This document shows positions 25,889 through 34,920 of a stretch of DNA of 64,000 bases, one piece after another; the stretch's first letter is position 1; each line of letters begins with the position of its first letter. Under the pieces are notes generated by a model. The model was not told the DNA's origin, did not search any database, and worked only from the letters and a program-made list of their open reading frames with translations. A program made the translations under genes and the position numbers. The stretch covers positions 2,480,001-2,544,000 of the forward strand of contig NZ_CP072014.1 in assembly GCF_017603825.1 (NCBI RefSeq), given 5' to 3'. The stretch comes from Arthrobacter crystallopoietes (GTDB lineage: Bacteria; Actinomycetota; Actinomycetes; Actinomycetales; Micrococcaceae).

Positions 25889-27213
25889 CGGTTGCTGCTC
25901 CCGGTTACGGCTGCCCGGTCGCCGACCTGCTGCCAGCCCTGGCCCGCGGGGAAGGTCCACTTGTCCCGGGAGTCCTGCAGCATCTCAGCGCCGGTGCCCG
26001 GCTTCTGCGGAGCCAGGTAGCGGCCGCCTTCCACACGCACCGGCTCGATGAAGTGTTCGTGCAGATGGTCGACGAATTCGATCATTCGGTTCTCCATGGT
26101 GCCGCTGATGGCCGCGTAATCGAAGAAGGAGAAGTGCTGTACCAGTTCGCAAAGGCCCACGCCCCCGGCATGGGGGCATACGGGAGTCTCAAAGCGGGCG
26201 GCCAGCAGCAGGTTGGCGATGTTCTCGTTGACGCCGGCCACTCGGGTCGAATCGATCTGCATGACGTCGATGGCGCCGGCCTGGAGCAGCTGCTTGAAGA
26301 TGATGCGGCTGGCAACGGCCTCGCCGGTGGCGACCTTGACGGGGGAGACGCCCTTGCGGATCGCGGCGTGGCCCAGGATCTCGTCCGTGCTGGTGGGCTC
26401 TTCAATCCACCACGGGTTGAACTCGGCGAGCTCGTTGACCCAGTCGATAGCCTCCTGGACTTCCCAGCGCTGGTTGGCGTCGATGGAGATCTTCACGTTC
26501 TCGCCCACGGCCTCACGGGCTAACTTCATGCGGCGGCGGTCCTCGTTCAGGTCCCCGCCGACCTTGAGCTTGATCATGCCGAAGCCGTCCGCGACGGCTT
26601 CCTTGCTCAGGCGCACCAGCTTCTCGTCGCTGTAACCGAGCCAGCCCGGCGTCGTGGTGTAGGCGGGGTAGCCGGAACGCTGCAGCTCGGCGATCCGCTC
26701 TGCCTTGCCGGCTTCTCCCCGTCGCAGGATCTCGAGTGCGTCGCTCGGGGTCAGGGCATTGCGGATGTGCGTGAAGTCGACGGCGTTGACGATCTCCTCT
26801 GCGGGCATTTCGCTCAGGAGCAGCCACAGCGGCTTCTGCTCGCGCTTGGCGTGGATGTCCCAGAGCGCGTTGACCAGGGCGCCGGCGGCCATGTGGGACA
26901 CGCCCTTCTCCGGGCCGAGCCAGCGGAGCTGGGAGTCGTGGATGAGCCGGCGCGACGCCTCGCCCAGATCGCCTACGAGTTCGTCCAGGTCCCGGCCGAC
27001 CAGCAATTGGCCGTAGGACTCAATGGCGGCGGTGACGATCTCGTTGCCGCGTCCGCAGGTGAACACGAAGCCGTGGCCGGATTCGTCGTCGGTGTTGATG
27101 CTGACGTAGGCGGCGGAGTAGTCCGGATCGACGTTGACGGCGTCCGAGCCGTCGAGGTCCAGCGAGGTGGGGAACCGGATGTCTTCGGTGCGGACGGAGG
27201 TGATTCTTGACAT
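25885..27213 (-). CDS. Enolase-superfamily L-fuconate dehydratase-like protein
   Basis: A 442-residue mandelate-racemase/enolase superfamily enzyme. MIKLKVGG carries the KxK catalytic pair (about 220), and ISIDANQRW, WWIEEPTS and VATGEAVAS carry the three metal ligands. CPHAGGVGL (about 354) carries the catalytic His of the dehydratase. YTTTPGWLGYSDEKL is a hallmark of L-fuconate dehydratases, as is the long N-terminal capping domain (FPTSLDLDGSDAVN). It dehydrates a 6-deoxy or related aldonate to a 2-keto-3-deoxy acid. It lies between TRAP transporter and downstream pathway genes, so the acid is probably imported directly. Confidence 0.88.
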   Translation of the reverse strand: MSRITSVRTEDIRFPTSLDLDGSDAVNVDPDYSAAYVSINTDDESGHGFVFTCGRGNEIVTAAIESYGQLLVGRDLDELVGDLGEASRRLIHDSQLRWLGPEKGVSHMAAGALVNALWDIHAKREQKPLWLLLSEMPAEEIVNAVDFTHIRNALTPSDALEILRRGEAGKAERIAELQRSGYPAYTTTPGWLGYSDEKLVRLSKEAVADGFGMIKLKVGGDLNEDRRRMKLAREAVGENVKISIDANQRWEVQEAIDWVNELAEFNPWWIEEPTSTDEILGHAAIRKGVSPVKVATGEAVASRIIFKQLLQAGAIDVMQIDSTRVAGVNENIANLLLAARFETPVCPHAGGVGLCELVQHFSFFDYAAISGTMENRMIEFVDHLHEHFIEPVRVEGGRYLAPQKPGTGAEMLQDSRDKWTFPAGQGWQQVGDRAAVTGSSNR

Positions 27214-27233
27214 TGATGGAGCCTTTCAGGCGT

Positions 27234-28514
27234 TTAGACGAAACCGAGCAGTGACGGAAGCCAGAGGCTCAGCGCGGGAACAAAGGTGATGACAAAGAGG
27301 GTGATCAGCATGGGCACGAAGAACGGCAGCACGCCCTTGATGACCTTGGGGACCGGGATATTTGTGACGCTCGACAGGACAAACAGCACCAGTCCGACGG
27401 GCGGCGTCAGCAGACCGATCAGCAGGTTGAAGATCACGACGACGCCGAAATGGATGGGGCTAAGGCCGAAGGTCTCGGCGACCGGTCCAAGCACCGGTAC
27501 CAGGATCAGGATGGCGGCCGTTGGCTCCAAGACACAGCCGATAACCAGCAGCAGTAGGTTGACGAGGATGAGGAAGACAATCGGATGGTTGGTGAAGTTC
27601 AGGATGAAGTCCGCTGCGAGCTGGGGAGCCTGTTCACGGGCGAGTACCCAGCCGAACAGCGCCGCCGCTGCGACGATCAGGAGGACCGAACCCGACGTTT
27701 CGACGGAGCCCAGGAGGATCCGATAAGTCTTGCGCCACGTCAGCGATCCGTAGATGAGGGCAAGGATGAAGATGTAGAGGACGCCGATTCCGGAGGCCTC
27801 CGTAGGCGTGAAGATTCCGCTGAGGATGCCGCCGAGGATGACCACGCCGGCGCCGAAGGCCGGAAGGGCTGCCAGCAGGGAACGCCCGCGTTCGCCCCAG
27901 GAAGCCTTGGGCAGGGTGAGGTGGTGCTCGGTGCGGGTCAGCCACCAGACCATGAACGTCAGGCAGAGGATCAGTACCAGGGCCGGAATGATGCCGGCCA
28001 TGAACAGGGCTCCGACGGATACCCCGGCCGTTACCGCGTAGATGATGGCCGGAATGCTTGGGGGGATCATCGGCGCGATCAAAGAGGACGCACCGGTGAT
28101 GCCAAGGCTGAATTCCTCCTTGTACCCGCGCTGCTTCATAGCGGGGACCTGGATCTTGCCCATGGCAGCGGCATCAGCAATTGCGGCACCGCTCATCCAC
28201 GAGAAGCCAAAGCTAGTGGCGATGTTTACATAGCCGAGGCTGCCGCGGATGTGGCCCAAGTAGGCCACGGCAGTTGTATATAGCCGGTCCGAGACGCCGG
28301 AAACATTCGCGACATTACCGAGGAGGATGAACAGGGGCACGGCAAGGATGGCGAAACTGTTGACGCCGGACGTAGTCTGCTGCACTGCTATGCCCAGGGA
28401 CGCGGTCGGGTCCATCGTGACGTAGATCAACGAGGGCACCAGCAGTGCAATCGCAACGGGAACTCGGAGGGCCAGGAGAACCAGCAGGCCTACGAGCATG
28501 AGGGTCAATGTCAT
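27234..28514 (-). CDS. TRAP transporter large permease (DctM)
   Basis: A 426-residue integral membrane protein with a dozen hydrophobic segments. Typical features include GYVNIATSFGFSWMSGAAIADAAAMG, MIPPSIPAIIYAV and the C-terminal IHFGVVVIFNLLIGLLTPPVG. It is the ion-driven channel subunit of a tripartite importer for organic acids. It follows the small-permease gene by 10 bases and precedes the dehydratase gene by 20. Confidence 0.93.
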   Translation of the reverse strand: MTLTLMLVGLLVLLALRVPVAIALLVPSLIYVTMDPTASLGIAVQQTTSGVNSFAILAVPLFILLGNVANVSGVSDRLYTTAVAYLGHIRGSLGYVNIATSFGFSWMSGAAIADAAAMGKIQVPAMKQRGYKEEFSLGITGASSLIAPMIPPSIPAIIYAVTAGVSVGALFMAGIIPALVLILCLTFMVWWLTRTEHHLTLPKASWGERGRSLLAALPAFGAGVVILGGILSGIFTPTEASGIGVLYIFILALIYGSLTWRKTYRILLGSVETSGSVLLIVAAAALFGWVLAREQAPQLAADFILNFTNHPIVFLILVNLLLLVIGCVLEPTAAILILVPVLGPVAETFGLSPIHFGVVVIFNLLIGLLTPPVGLVLFVLSSVTNIPVPKVIKGVLPFFVPMLITLFVITFVPALSLWLPSLLGFV

Positions 28515-28524
28515 ATGGGTTTCC

Positions 28525-29076
28525 TCAGAAGGATTCTTTTTCGAGATTGTCCATGGCTTCCGGCACTTCCTCCGGATGCCGCAGGTTGACCAAGGTATTC
28601 AGCAGGCCATGCACGAAGATGAGCGCGAATCCCAGGACGGCGGCCGTGTACACGACGCTCATCGGAATGTCCGTTGCGGGGGCGTTCAGCTTTGCGGCGG
28701 AGATCGCGAACTGGGTCCCGGCGATGGTCATTGCCGCCGAGACGACCAGGACCACCAGCATGGCGAAGGAATCCATCAGCACTGCCGCCCGCTTGTTGAG
28801 CTTGGCCGCGAGAAGGTCGACGGTGACGTGCAGGCGCCTCGCCATGACGAATCCGGCGGAGATGAACGTCAGCCACACCAGTGCAAAGCGGGCCAGCTCC
28901 TCGGTCCAGGACAACGGACTTGAGAAGACATACCGGCTGACAACCTGCACCAGTACCAGGACGAGTGTGAGGCTCAAGAGGCCAGCAGCTGCCAGCCGCT
29001 CGACGTTCACAAGGCTTCGCAGGACGGGACTTCTGGACTCAAGGAAGTCAGGCTCGTCGGGGTGTTCGGGAATCAT
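28525..29076 (-). CDS. TRAP transporter small permease (DctQ)
   Basis: A 183-residue protein with four hydrophobic segments. VVSRYVFSSPLSWTEELARFALVWLTFISAG is the characteristic DctQ stretch (about 46-76). It binds the large permease in the membrane. The start overlaps the DctP gene stop by four bases. The C-terminus (RHPEEVPEAMDNLEKESF) is acidic and cytoplasmic. Confidence 0.92.
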   Translation of the reverse strand: MIPEHPDEPDFLESRSPVLRSLVNVERLAAAGLLSLTLVLVLVQVVSRYVFSSPLSWTEELARFALVWLTFISAGFVMARRLHVTVDLLAAKLNKRAAVLMDSFAMLVVLVVSAAMTIAGTQFAISAAKLNAPATDIPMSVVYTAAVLGFALIFVHGLLNTLVNLRHPEEVPEAMDNLEKESF

Positions 29077-30134
29077 TTAGCATCCTGGATCTGCTTGTAG
29101 AGGTCGCCCCAGGAAACTTCGCCCGGCAGCATCTGGCGGGCGCGCTCTGCGAAGACTTCGCGGTCGACATCCTCGTTGACCTTGATGCCGTCGCCCTTCT
29201 TCCACTCTTCGAGGGTTTCCTTCTCCTCGGTCTCGACGCATTCACGGACCTTGTCCGAGGCAGCGTCCATGGCCGAAGCGAGTGCTGTCTTCTGGTCCTC
29301 GGGCAGCGAGTCGTAGAGGGCAGACCCCGTAACGATATTGATGCCCTGGATCATGTGGCCCGTGAGGTTGATGTAGTCCTGGACCTCGTTGAGCTTGGCC
29401 GAGGCGATCGTGGGGATCGGGTTTTCCTGTGCGTCGATGACGCCCTGCTGCAGGGCAAGGTAGACCTCGTCGAGGGCCATCGGGGTGGCCGTGCCGCCCA
29501 TGATCTTGGTGTTGGTCAGGTAGAGCGGCGCATCCGGGGTGCGGATCTTGATGCCCTGCATATCCTCGGGGCCGTGGATTTCCTTGTTCGAGGTGACGTG
29601 ACGCGTTCCGTAGTACCAGCCCGAGAGGACCTTGATGCCGGTCTCCGCGTTCATTTCGTCGTAGACCTTCTGCATCTCGGGTCCTTCGATGGTTTCCACG
29701 AAGTGGTCGACGTCCTCGAAGAGGTAGGCGCCGTCCAGGACGGCCGCCGGTTCGTGCCAGACGCCGAGGAAGGAGGGGCCGGCGATGGCCATGTCCAGGC
29801 CTCCGGTGGCTACCTGCTCGAGAGATTCGGCCTCGCTGCCCAGCTGGGCTGCCGGGTAGCTCTCCACCGTGATGCCGCTGCCTTCCAGCTCTTTCTTAAG
29901 CGTTGCGACGCCGCATTTCTCGACCGGGTGCCCCGCCTCGTAGACGTGCGCCAGACGCAGGACCTGGTCTCCGTTGGCGCCGGCGGCATTGGTGCCGCTC
30001 GCTTCCACCGGACCGCCCACGCCGCAACCAGCGAGCATCACGGCTGCGGCCGCAGTGACGGAAAGGGTCAGGGCCTTGGCAACACGGTGGCCACGGACTG
30101 CGCTGCGGGAATCGGTGTGCTGTGAATCCAACAT
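29073..30134 (-). CDS. TRAP transporter substrate-binding lipoprotein (DctP)
   Basis: A 353-residue binding protein. An N-terminal charged region is followed by a hydrophobic stretch ending in the lipobox VMLAGC (Cys near 37). GIKIRTPDAPLYL holds the conserved arginine that binds the carboxylate of the substrate in TRAP receptors, and EVYLALQQGVIDAQENP is the DctP signature. Because a Gram-positive cell has no periplasm, it is anchored by lipid. The acid is probably an aldonate or uronate, judged from the operon's enzymes. The ribosome site is GAAGGAG. Confidence 0.92.
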   Translation of the reverse strand: MLDSQHTDSRSAVRGHRVAKALTLSVTAAAAVMLAGCGVGGPVEASGTNAAGANGDQVLRLAHVYEAGHPVEKCGVATLKKELEGSGITVESYPAAQLGSEAESLEQVATGGLDMAIAGPSFLGVWHEPAAVLDGAYLFEDVDHFVETIEGPEMQKVYDEMNAETGIKVLSGWYYGTRHVTSNKEIHGPEDMQGIKIRTPDAPLYLTNTKIMGGTATPMALDEVYLALQQGVIDAQENPIPTIASAKLNEVQDYINLTGHMIQGINIVTGSALYDSLPEDQKTALASAMDAASDKVRECVETEEKETLEEWKKGDGIKVNEDVDREVFAERARQMLPGEVSWGDLYKQIQDAK

Positions 30135-30186
30135 TGTTGGTTCTCCTTCGGACTGTTAGTGAATTCTGACTTTGTCTGAGGTCTGG

Positions 30187-31275
30187 CTAGTGGGCGGGTT
30201 CTTCGGCTGCTTGCGCGGCCTGGGCAATGTTGAGTTTTTCGGCAAGCTCATTGAGCAGGCGGGTGGTGGAGGCGGCAAGTGCCACCGTCTCGCTGTTCCG
30301 GTTTCCCTTGGCGTACTCGATGTCGCCCGGTGCATGGACTGTTGCACCGCTAACACCTGACTCGCGTATCCGCTCTTGGAGCCGGGACACCCGGTCCTCG
30401 GTGTGCTGCCGGCCTGCGAACGCCTCTGTGTCCAAGGCGATCAACAGGTGGCCCGTGTTCATCCGTGATCCGGGGTTGGACCAGATGTCCTCGGTTTCAT
30501 GGGCGAAGGTTCCAGAGCCGAGGGAGGCCGCGATCGCTTCCAGCAGGGCGGACACAGCCGAGCCCTTGTGGCCGCCGAACGGTATCAATGCTCCCGCCAT
30601 CGCCTCGACCGGATCGGTGGTCGGGATGCCCTGGGCGTCTACAGCCCAGCCTTCGGGAATGCTGGTTCCCTCGTTCTTTGCGGCAATGACTTTTCCGTAG
30701 GCACCGGTGCTGGTCGCCATGTCTGCAGTCAAGGGGTGGTCGCTGGCGCTGGGAGCGGTGATGGTCAAGGGATTGGTTCCGAACACCTTGGCGACACCCC
30801 CATAAGGCGCCACGGTGGGTCCGGTGGTGGACGTCAAAATGGCTACCAGGCCACGGGCAGCCATGCGGTCAGTCCAGAAAATGCCGGCGCCGTAGTGGCT
30901 GCTGTTCTGGACCGCCACCGCAGCAATGCCGCGGTCGGAGGCGTGGGCCATCGCGTAGTCCGTGGCGGCCTGCATCGCGACTTGTCCCAGGGCGCCGTCG
31001 GCGTCGAGCAGGGCGGCGGAGCCGGTATCCCTTAGCCACCGCGGCTGCGGACGCGGGTTGATGCCGCCCTCCTCGATGGCTGCCACGTACAGCGGCAGGC
31101 GCAGCAGGCCGTGCGAGTTGATGCCGCGTTGGTCTGCCTCGACCAGCGACTCGGCGGTAAGGTCCGCGTCCGCGACAGGCACTCCGACGGCTTGGAGCGC
31201 CTGGGAGGCGAAGCGGATGAGGTCATGAGTTGAGTAGCTCTGAAGTTCCAAAGTGTGTTCCCCGTTACTCTTCAT
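30187..31275 (-). CDS. Ldh2-family NAD(P)-dependent 2-hydroxyacid dehydrogenase (malate/L-lactate/ureidoglycolate type)
   Basis: A 362-residue oxidoreductase of the malate/L-sulfolactate/ureidoglycolate dehydrogenase family. RGINSHGLLRLP holds the substrate-binding His/Arg segment (about 50), VQNSSHYGAGIF the catalytic His (about 124), and TNPLTITAPS and GGHKGSAVSALLEAI are conserved cofactor segments. It is the first gene of the cluster. Oxidation of L-lactate released from a fuconate-type pathway, or of the imported acid itself, is plausible. The start codon lies inside an inverted repeat (31273-31300) that may be the operator of the divergent GntR protein. Confidence 0.86.
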   Translation of the reverse strand: MKSNGEHTLELQSYSTHDLIRFASQALQAVGVPVADADLTAESLVEADQRGINSHGLLRLPLYVAAIEEGGINPRPQPRWLRDTGSAALLDADGALGQVAMQAATDYAMAHASDRGIAAVAVQNSSHYGAGIFWTDRMAARGLVAILTSTTGPTVAPYGGVAKVFGTNPLTITAPSASDHPLTADMATSTGAYGKVIAAKNEGTSIPEGWAVDAQGIPTTDPVEAMAGALIPFGGHKGSAVSALLEAIAASLGSGTFAHETEDIWSNPGSRMNTGHLLIALDTEAFAGRQHTEDRVSRLQERIRESGVSGATVHAPGDIEYAKGNRNSETVALAASTTRLLNELAEKLNIAQAAQAAEEPAH

Positions 31276-31300
31276 ATAGGATTGGTCAAAACCCTATGTG
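31273..31300. promoter_or_regulatory. Inverted repeat overlapping the Ldh2 start codon, candidate GntR operator
   Basis: CATATAGG (31273-31280) faces CCTATGTG (31293-31300), matching at seven of eight positions, in the region between divergent Ldh2 and GntR genes. On the minus strand TTGCAT and TAGGGT at suitable spacing could be the -35 and -10 of the catabolic operon, which the repeat would overlap. Confidence 0.45.
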
Positions 31301-31397
31301 ATTTATCGCACAATGCAAGTGGTCCTTCGCGAAGGATCGAAATGAGCCGCTCCAGCAAACGGGGCGGGCAGGGATAACCTGCTAGGGGACGAAAGGG

Positions 31398-32138
31398 ATG
31401 CACGTGGCAGAGTCGCCGGAGCAGAGCAGGATGAAGTTGTCGACCGGGGAGGTCTATGAGGAGCTGCGCGCACAGATCCTGGAAAACCGGATTCCACCCG
31501 GGACCCGAGTGAACATCGACGCGGTATCCCGGCAGCTGGGTGTCTCGCCTACACCTGTCCGCGAGGCGCTGCATCGACTTCAGGGCGACAACCTGGTGGT
31601 GGCTACGTCCGGCCGCGGCTACAGCACCACGCCGCTGCTGGACCTGGAGGCGTTGCGGGACTTGTTTGAATTCCGCCTGCTGGTTGAACCGTGGGCGGCC
31701 CGCTCAGCAGCCGTGGACCGGCTCGAAAACCCCGCCCGCCGCCTCGAACGGGAGCTGGAAGGGTTCCGCGAGCAGACCGAATCGAAGGCCGATATCCGGC
31801 AGGAACTGGTCAGCCACGACACGAGGTTCCATGACCTCATCCTCTCCGCCACGCACAATAAGGTGGTGGGAAATGCCTACAGCCAGACGCACTGCCACCT
31901 GCACATTTTCCGCCTTTATCCGGCCGACATCGGCGGGGCTATCACCTTGGAAGAACATCGCCAGGTCTGGCAGGCCATCCGCGACTGCGATCCGGGCCGA
32001 GCGGAGGAAGCGATGCAGCAGCATCTCACGAGCGCCTACATGCGTTTTGCCAAGGCCTTCGAAGACGGTGCCGGGCCACAGGAACTCAGACCGGCCGGTT
32101 CTGCATTAACGCACGTCCCTCCCAGCGGCGAGCGATAA
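31398..32138 (+). CDS. GntR family regulator, FadR subfamily (FCD domain)
   Basis: A 246-residue regulator. The winged HTH is near 15-78 (VYEELRAQILENRIPPGTRV, then RQLGVSPTPVREALHRLQG). The FCD ligand domain lies near 90-220; ISATHNKVV-type and HCHLHIFRLY segments provide its metal-binding histidines. It is divergent from the TRAP/sugar-acid operon, which it most likely represses until the sugar acid binds. The ATG at 31398 is used; an internal ATG at 31431 with GGAGCAG upstream is a possible alternative. Confidence 0.87.
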   Translation: MHVAESPEQSRMKLSTGEVYEELRAQILENRIPPGTRVNIDAVSRQLGVSPTPVREALHRLQGDNLVVATSGRGYSTTPLLDLEALRDLFEFRLLVEPWAARSAAVDRLENPARRLERELEGFREQTESKADIRQELVSHDTRFHDLILSATHNKVVGNAYSQTHCHLHIFRLYPADIGGAITLEEHRQVWQAIRDCDPGRAEEAMQQHLTSAYMRFAKAFEDGAGPQELRPAGSALTHVPPSGER

Positions 32139-32189
32139 GCAAGCCGTTCCGACGCAGGACTCCATTCAACCAACCACGGGAGGACCCCC

Positions 32190-33149
32190 ATGAGCCCGAC
32201 AGCGAGCGATATCAAAACGATCAGTTTCCCTGACCAGGACCTGCTGGATTCTGTCCAGCCGCTGCCCAGCGGCATGCGCGGCGTGGTCTGGGACTTCGAA
32301 GGTGACCCAGAGGGGGCGGGACTGGCAGACCTCGATGCCGTGGTCCTCCCGTACCTGAACGCGGGGGCGGTGCTGGGGGAGCTGGGCAAGGCCAGCAACC
32401 TGAAGCTCGTGCAGGCGCAGACCACCGGGATCGACGGCGTTCGGGAGGCTGTCGCCGAAGACGTAGCGGTTGCCAGCGCCGCCGGCGTTCACGCGGCGGC
32501 GACGGCTGAGCTGGCCATCGGCCTTACGCTTGCCTCGCTGCGAGGTATCGACAAGGCAGCGCAGGACCAGCTCGAGGGCCGGTGGCGGCACGAGCGTCGG
32601 CTCTCCTTGGCGGACCGGCGAGTCCTCCTCGTCGGAGTAGGCGGCATCGGGGCCGAGATCTCAAGGAGGCTGGAGCCTTTTGAAGTGGAATTGACCCGTG
32701 TTGGCTCGAAGGCCCGCGAGGACAGTGAAGGACATGTCCATGGCACGGAGGAGCTGGTCGAGCTCGCACGCAATGCCGACGTGCTTATCGTGATTACGCC
32801 GCTGACTGAGGCGACGCGGGGCTTGATTGGCCGGGAGGTATTGGCGGCACTGCCCGACGATGCGCTGGTGGTGAATGTCGCCCGTGGCGCCGTGGTTGAT
32901 TCCGAAGCACTGACTGCGGAGGTGGTATCCGGACGGATCAGCTGCGCCATCGACGTCTTCGATCCCGAACCGATTCCGGCTGACCATCCTCTATGGCGGG
33001 CAGACAACGCCCTCATCACCCCGCACATCGGTGGCAACACCTCCGCGTTCTTTCCGCGCATAGTGCGGCTGCTCAAGCGCCAGCTCGCCGCGCTCAGTAC
33101 CGGCACCGAACCGGAAAACCTGGTCCAGCGGGGCACAGCCTGGTCTTGA
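32190..33149 (+). CDS. D-isomer-specific 2-hydroxyacid dehydrogenase
   Basis: A 319-residue dehydrogenase. The Rossmann motif LLVGVGGIGAEISRRL is near residue 150. Catalytic Arg in VNVARGAVVDSE, Glu in IDVFDPEPIPADHPLW and His in ITPHIGGNTSAFF are all present. GGAGGA lies close before the ATG. It follows the GntR gene by 51 bases on the same strand, so it probably belongs to the same regulon and reduces a 2-oxo acid or glyoxylate-type by-product. It is not closely similar to the dehydrogenase at 6819-7832. Confidence 0.87.
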   Translation: MSPTASDIKTISFPDQDLLDSVQPLPSGMRGVVWDFEGDPEGAGLADLDAVVLPYLNAGAVLGELGKASNLKLVQAQTTGIDGVREAVAEDVAVASAAGVHAAATAELAIGLTLASLRGIDKAAQDQLEGRWRHERRLSLADRRVLLVGVGGIGAEISRRLEPFEVELTRVGSKAREDSEGHVHGTEELVELARNADVLIVITPLTEATRGLIGREVLAALPDDALVVNVARGAVVDSEALTAEVVSGRISCAIDVFDPEPIPADHPLWRADNALITPHIGGNTSAFFPRIVRLLKRQLAALSTGTEPENLVQRGTAWS

Positions 33150-33172
33150 CGCCGTGGTCTTGGGGTACCAGA

Positions 33173-33213
33173 ACGACTCGGCGGGTGGCTGGAACGAAAC
33201 CACCCGCCGTCGT
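33173..33213. terminator. Convergent-gene hairpin of the repeated family
   Basis: GGCGGGTGG (33180-33188) pairs with CCACCCGCC (33200-33208). Outside the core ACGAC (33173-33177) pairs with GTCGT (33209-33213) across a two-base bulge. It lies between the stops of convergent genes (33149 and 33239). Confidence 0.75.
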
Positions 33214-33238
33214 ACTCAGTTTGTGGCGAGGTCCAGGG

Positions 33239-34888
33239 TCACTTCATTCCGGCCATGAGCCCGTCGCTGGCGGCGCGGTAGGCGACGCGTCCTCCAATTA
33301 CGGTGAGGCGGGCGTGGTTGGTCAGAAGCTCCGCGGGCTCAGCGGCGATCGGGTTGGTGTCGAGGACCGTGAAATCTGCGAAATGACCGACGGCGATGCG
33401 CCCCTCCGTGTTTTCGGCCCGGCATGAGTAGGCCGCGTCGCGGGTGGCATGGCGCAGGGCGTCGGCCAGGTCCAGAGCATAGCCGGGCAGATTGGCCGAC
33501 AAGGCAGGGTCCAAAGCGGAGCGTCGCGTCGCGGCCACATACATGTTGGGCAGCGGGTGGTGCGGGGCAGTGGGAGCGTCGCTGCTCAAGGCCAGTGTGG
33601 CGCCTGCGGCCGTAAACTCGGTCCACGGATAGGCCCGCTCCGTCCGGTGGTCGCCCAGCATGGTCTGCCAGTTCTCCTGGATCGACGGGTCGGCATGGAC
33701 CGGTTGCATGGAGGCGACCACGCCCAGGCGGGCCAGCCGGCGGACGTTGGACTCGGTCACTGTTTCAAGGTGCTCGATCCGGTGCCGGCGGTCGCGGGGA
33801 CCGTTAATTCGGTAGGCCTCCTCGAGGGCGTCCAGAGCGATATCGGAGGCCTCGTCGCCGATGGCATGCAAGGCAATTTGCAGGCCGGCGGCGTCGGCGG
33901 CAACCACGACGGGAGTCAGGGACGCCCGGTCCCAGATGGGCTCGCAGGTGCTGCCGTCGCTGTAAGGCTCCTTCATGGCCGCAGTGCAGCTGTCGATGAC
34001 GCCGTCCACGACGACTTTGATTCCGCACATGCGGAGCCAGTCGCCGGAGACCTCCTCAGCCAGGCGCATAGCCTCGGAGACCTGGGCAAGATTCTGCTCC
34101 GTGGACTCCCGGCGTGAGATCAGCCAGTGTCCCTTGACGCGCAGCGGCAGGCTTCCGCCGTGTCGCTGCAGGGCGCGTTGAAATGCCGTCAGATCGTCCT
34201 CCTGCACGGCCATGTCCACCGCGCTGGTGACACCGGCGGCAAGGTAGTTCGTGAAAGCTTCCTCCAACTGCGAGTCCCGCTCCGCGTCCGTGGCCGTCCG
34301 GGCCAGCGCCGGCCAGGCGATCTGCTGGGCAGCTGTTTCGTACAGCATGCCGTCCGCCGCACCGGTGACGGGATCCCGCCCGATCCGGCCGCCGATCGGA
34401 TCCGGCGTCGAGTCGTCGATGCCCAGTTCCTGTAAGGCCGCGCTGTTGAGCCACATGGAGTGCAGATCATTCGCATCCAGATAGACCGGCCGGTCCGGAA
34501 CGGCGGCATCAAGCAGTTCCCGGGTGGGGGCTTGGTCGGCAAGCGTGCTGTAGAGCCAGCCGGCGCCAAGGATGCGCGGCGCTTCCGGAGCATCCAGAAC
34601 GGCCTCGCGCAGGCGATCCTGCAGTTCGGCCAGGTTTGCCGCGTCGCGCAGGGCGACTTTTTGCAGAGCCTGTCCCGTCATCAGCAGGTGGGTGTGGGCG
34701 TCGATGAAACCCGGGAGAGCAAAGCCGCCCTCCAAATCAGCCTCCTCAGCTTCTACGCCGGCAAACTCGCGGGCGCCGGCCTCATCGCCGACGTAGGCGA
34801 AACGGGATCCTTCGACGACGTAAGCTTCGGCGTTGCCTCCGTCCGCGGTAAAGACGGTGGCGTTGGTGTAGAGCGTGCGGGCAGGCAT
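33239..34888 (-). CDS. YtcJ-like amidohydrolase (amidohydrolase_3)
   Basis: A 549-residue metal hydrolase. GFIDAHTHLLMTG is the first metal motif (about 56), LHAIGDEASD and RIEHLETV contribute later histidines, and LSSDAPTAPHHPL the aspartate. It shares architecture with the 576-residue enzyme at 5056-6786. The ATG at 34888 has AGGAAG upstream; an earlier in-frame ATG at 34921 overlaps the MFS stop as TGATG and could also be used. It is co-transcribed with the MFS transporter, so the pair probably exports or imports and hydrolyses the same amide under TetR control. Confidence 0.84.
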   Translation of the reverse strand: MPARTLYTNATVFTADGGNAEAYVVEGSRFAYVGDEAGAREFAGVEAEEADLEGGFALPGFIDAHTHLLMTGQALQKVALRDAANLAELQDRLREAVLDAPEAPRILGAGWLYSTLADQAPTRELLDAAVPDRPVYLDANDLHSMWLNSAALQELGIDDSTPDPIGGRIGRDPVTGAADGMLYETAAQQIAWPALARTATDAERDSQLEEAFTNYLAAGVTSAVDMAVQEDDLTAFQRALQRHGGSLPLRVKGHWLISRRESTEQNLAQVSEAMRLAEEVSGDWLRMCGIKVVVDGVIDSCTAAMKEPYSDGSTCEPIWDRASLTPVVVAADAAGLQIALHAIGDEASDIALDALEEAYRINGPRDRRHRIEHLETVTESNVRRLARLGVVASMQPVHADPSIQENWQTMLGDHRTERAYPWTEFTAAGATLALSSDAPTAPHHPLPNMYVAATRRSALDPALSANLPGYALDLADALRHATRDAAYSCRAENTEGRIAVGHFADFTVLDTNPIAAEPAELLTNHARLTVIGGRVAYRAASDGLMAGMK

Positions 34889-34920
34889 GGGGAAACTTCC
34901 TAAGTGGTGTGGGTTAGACA

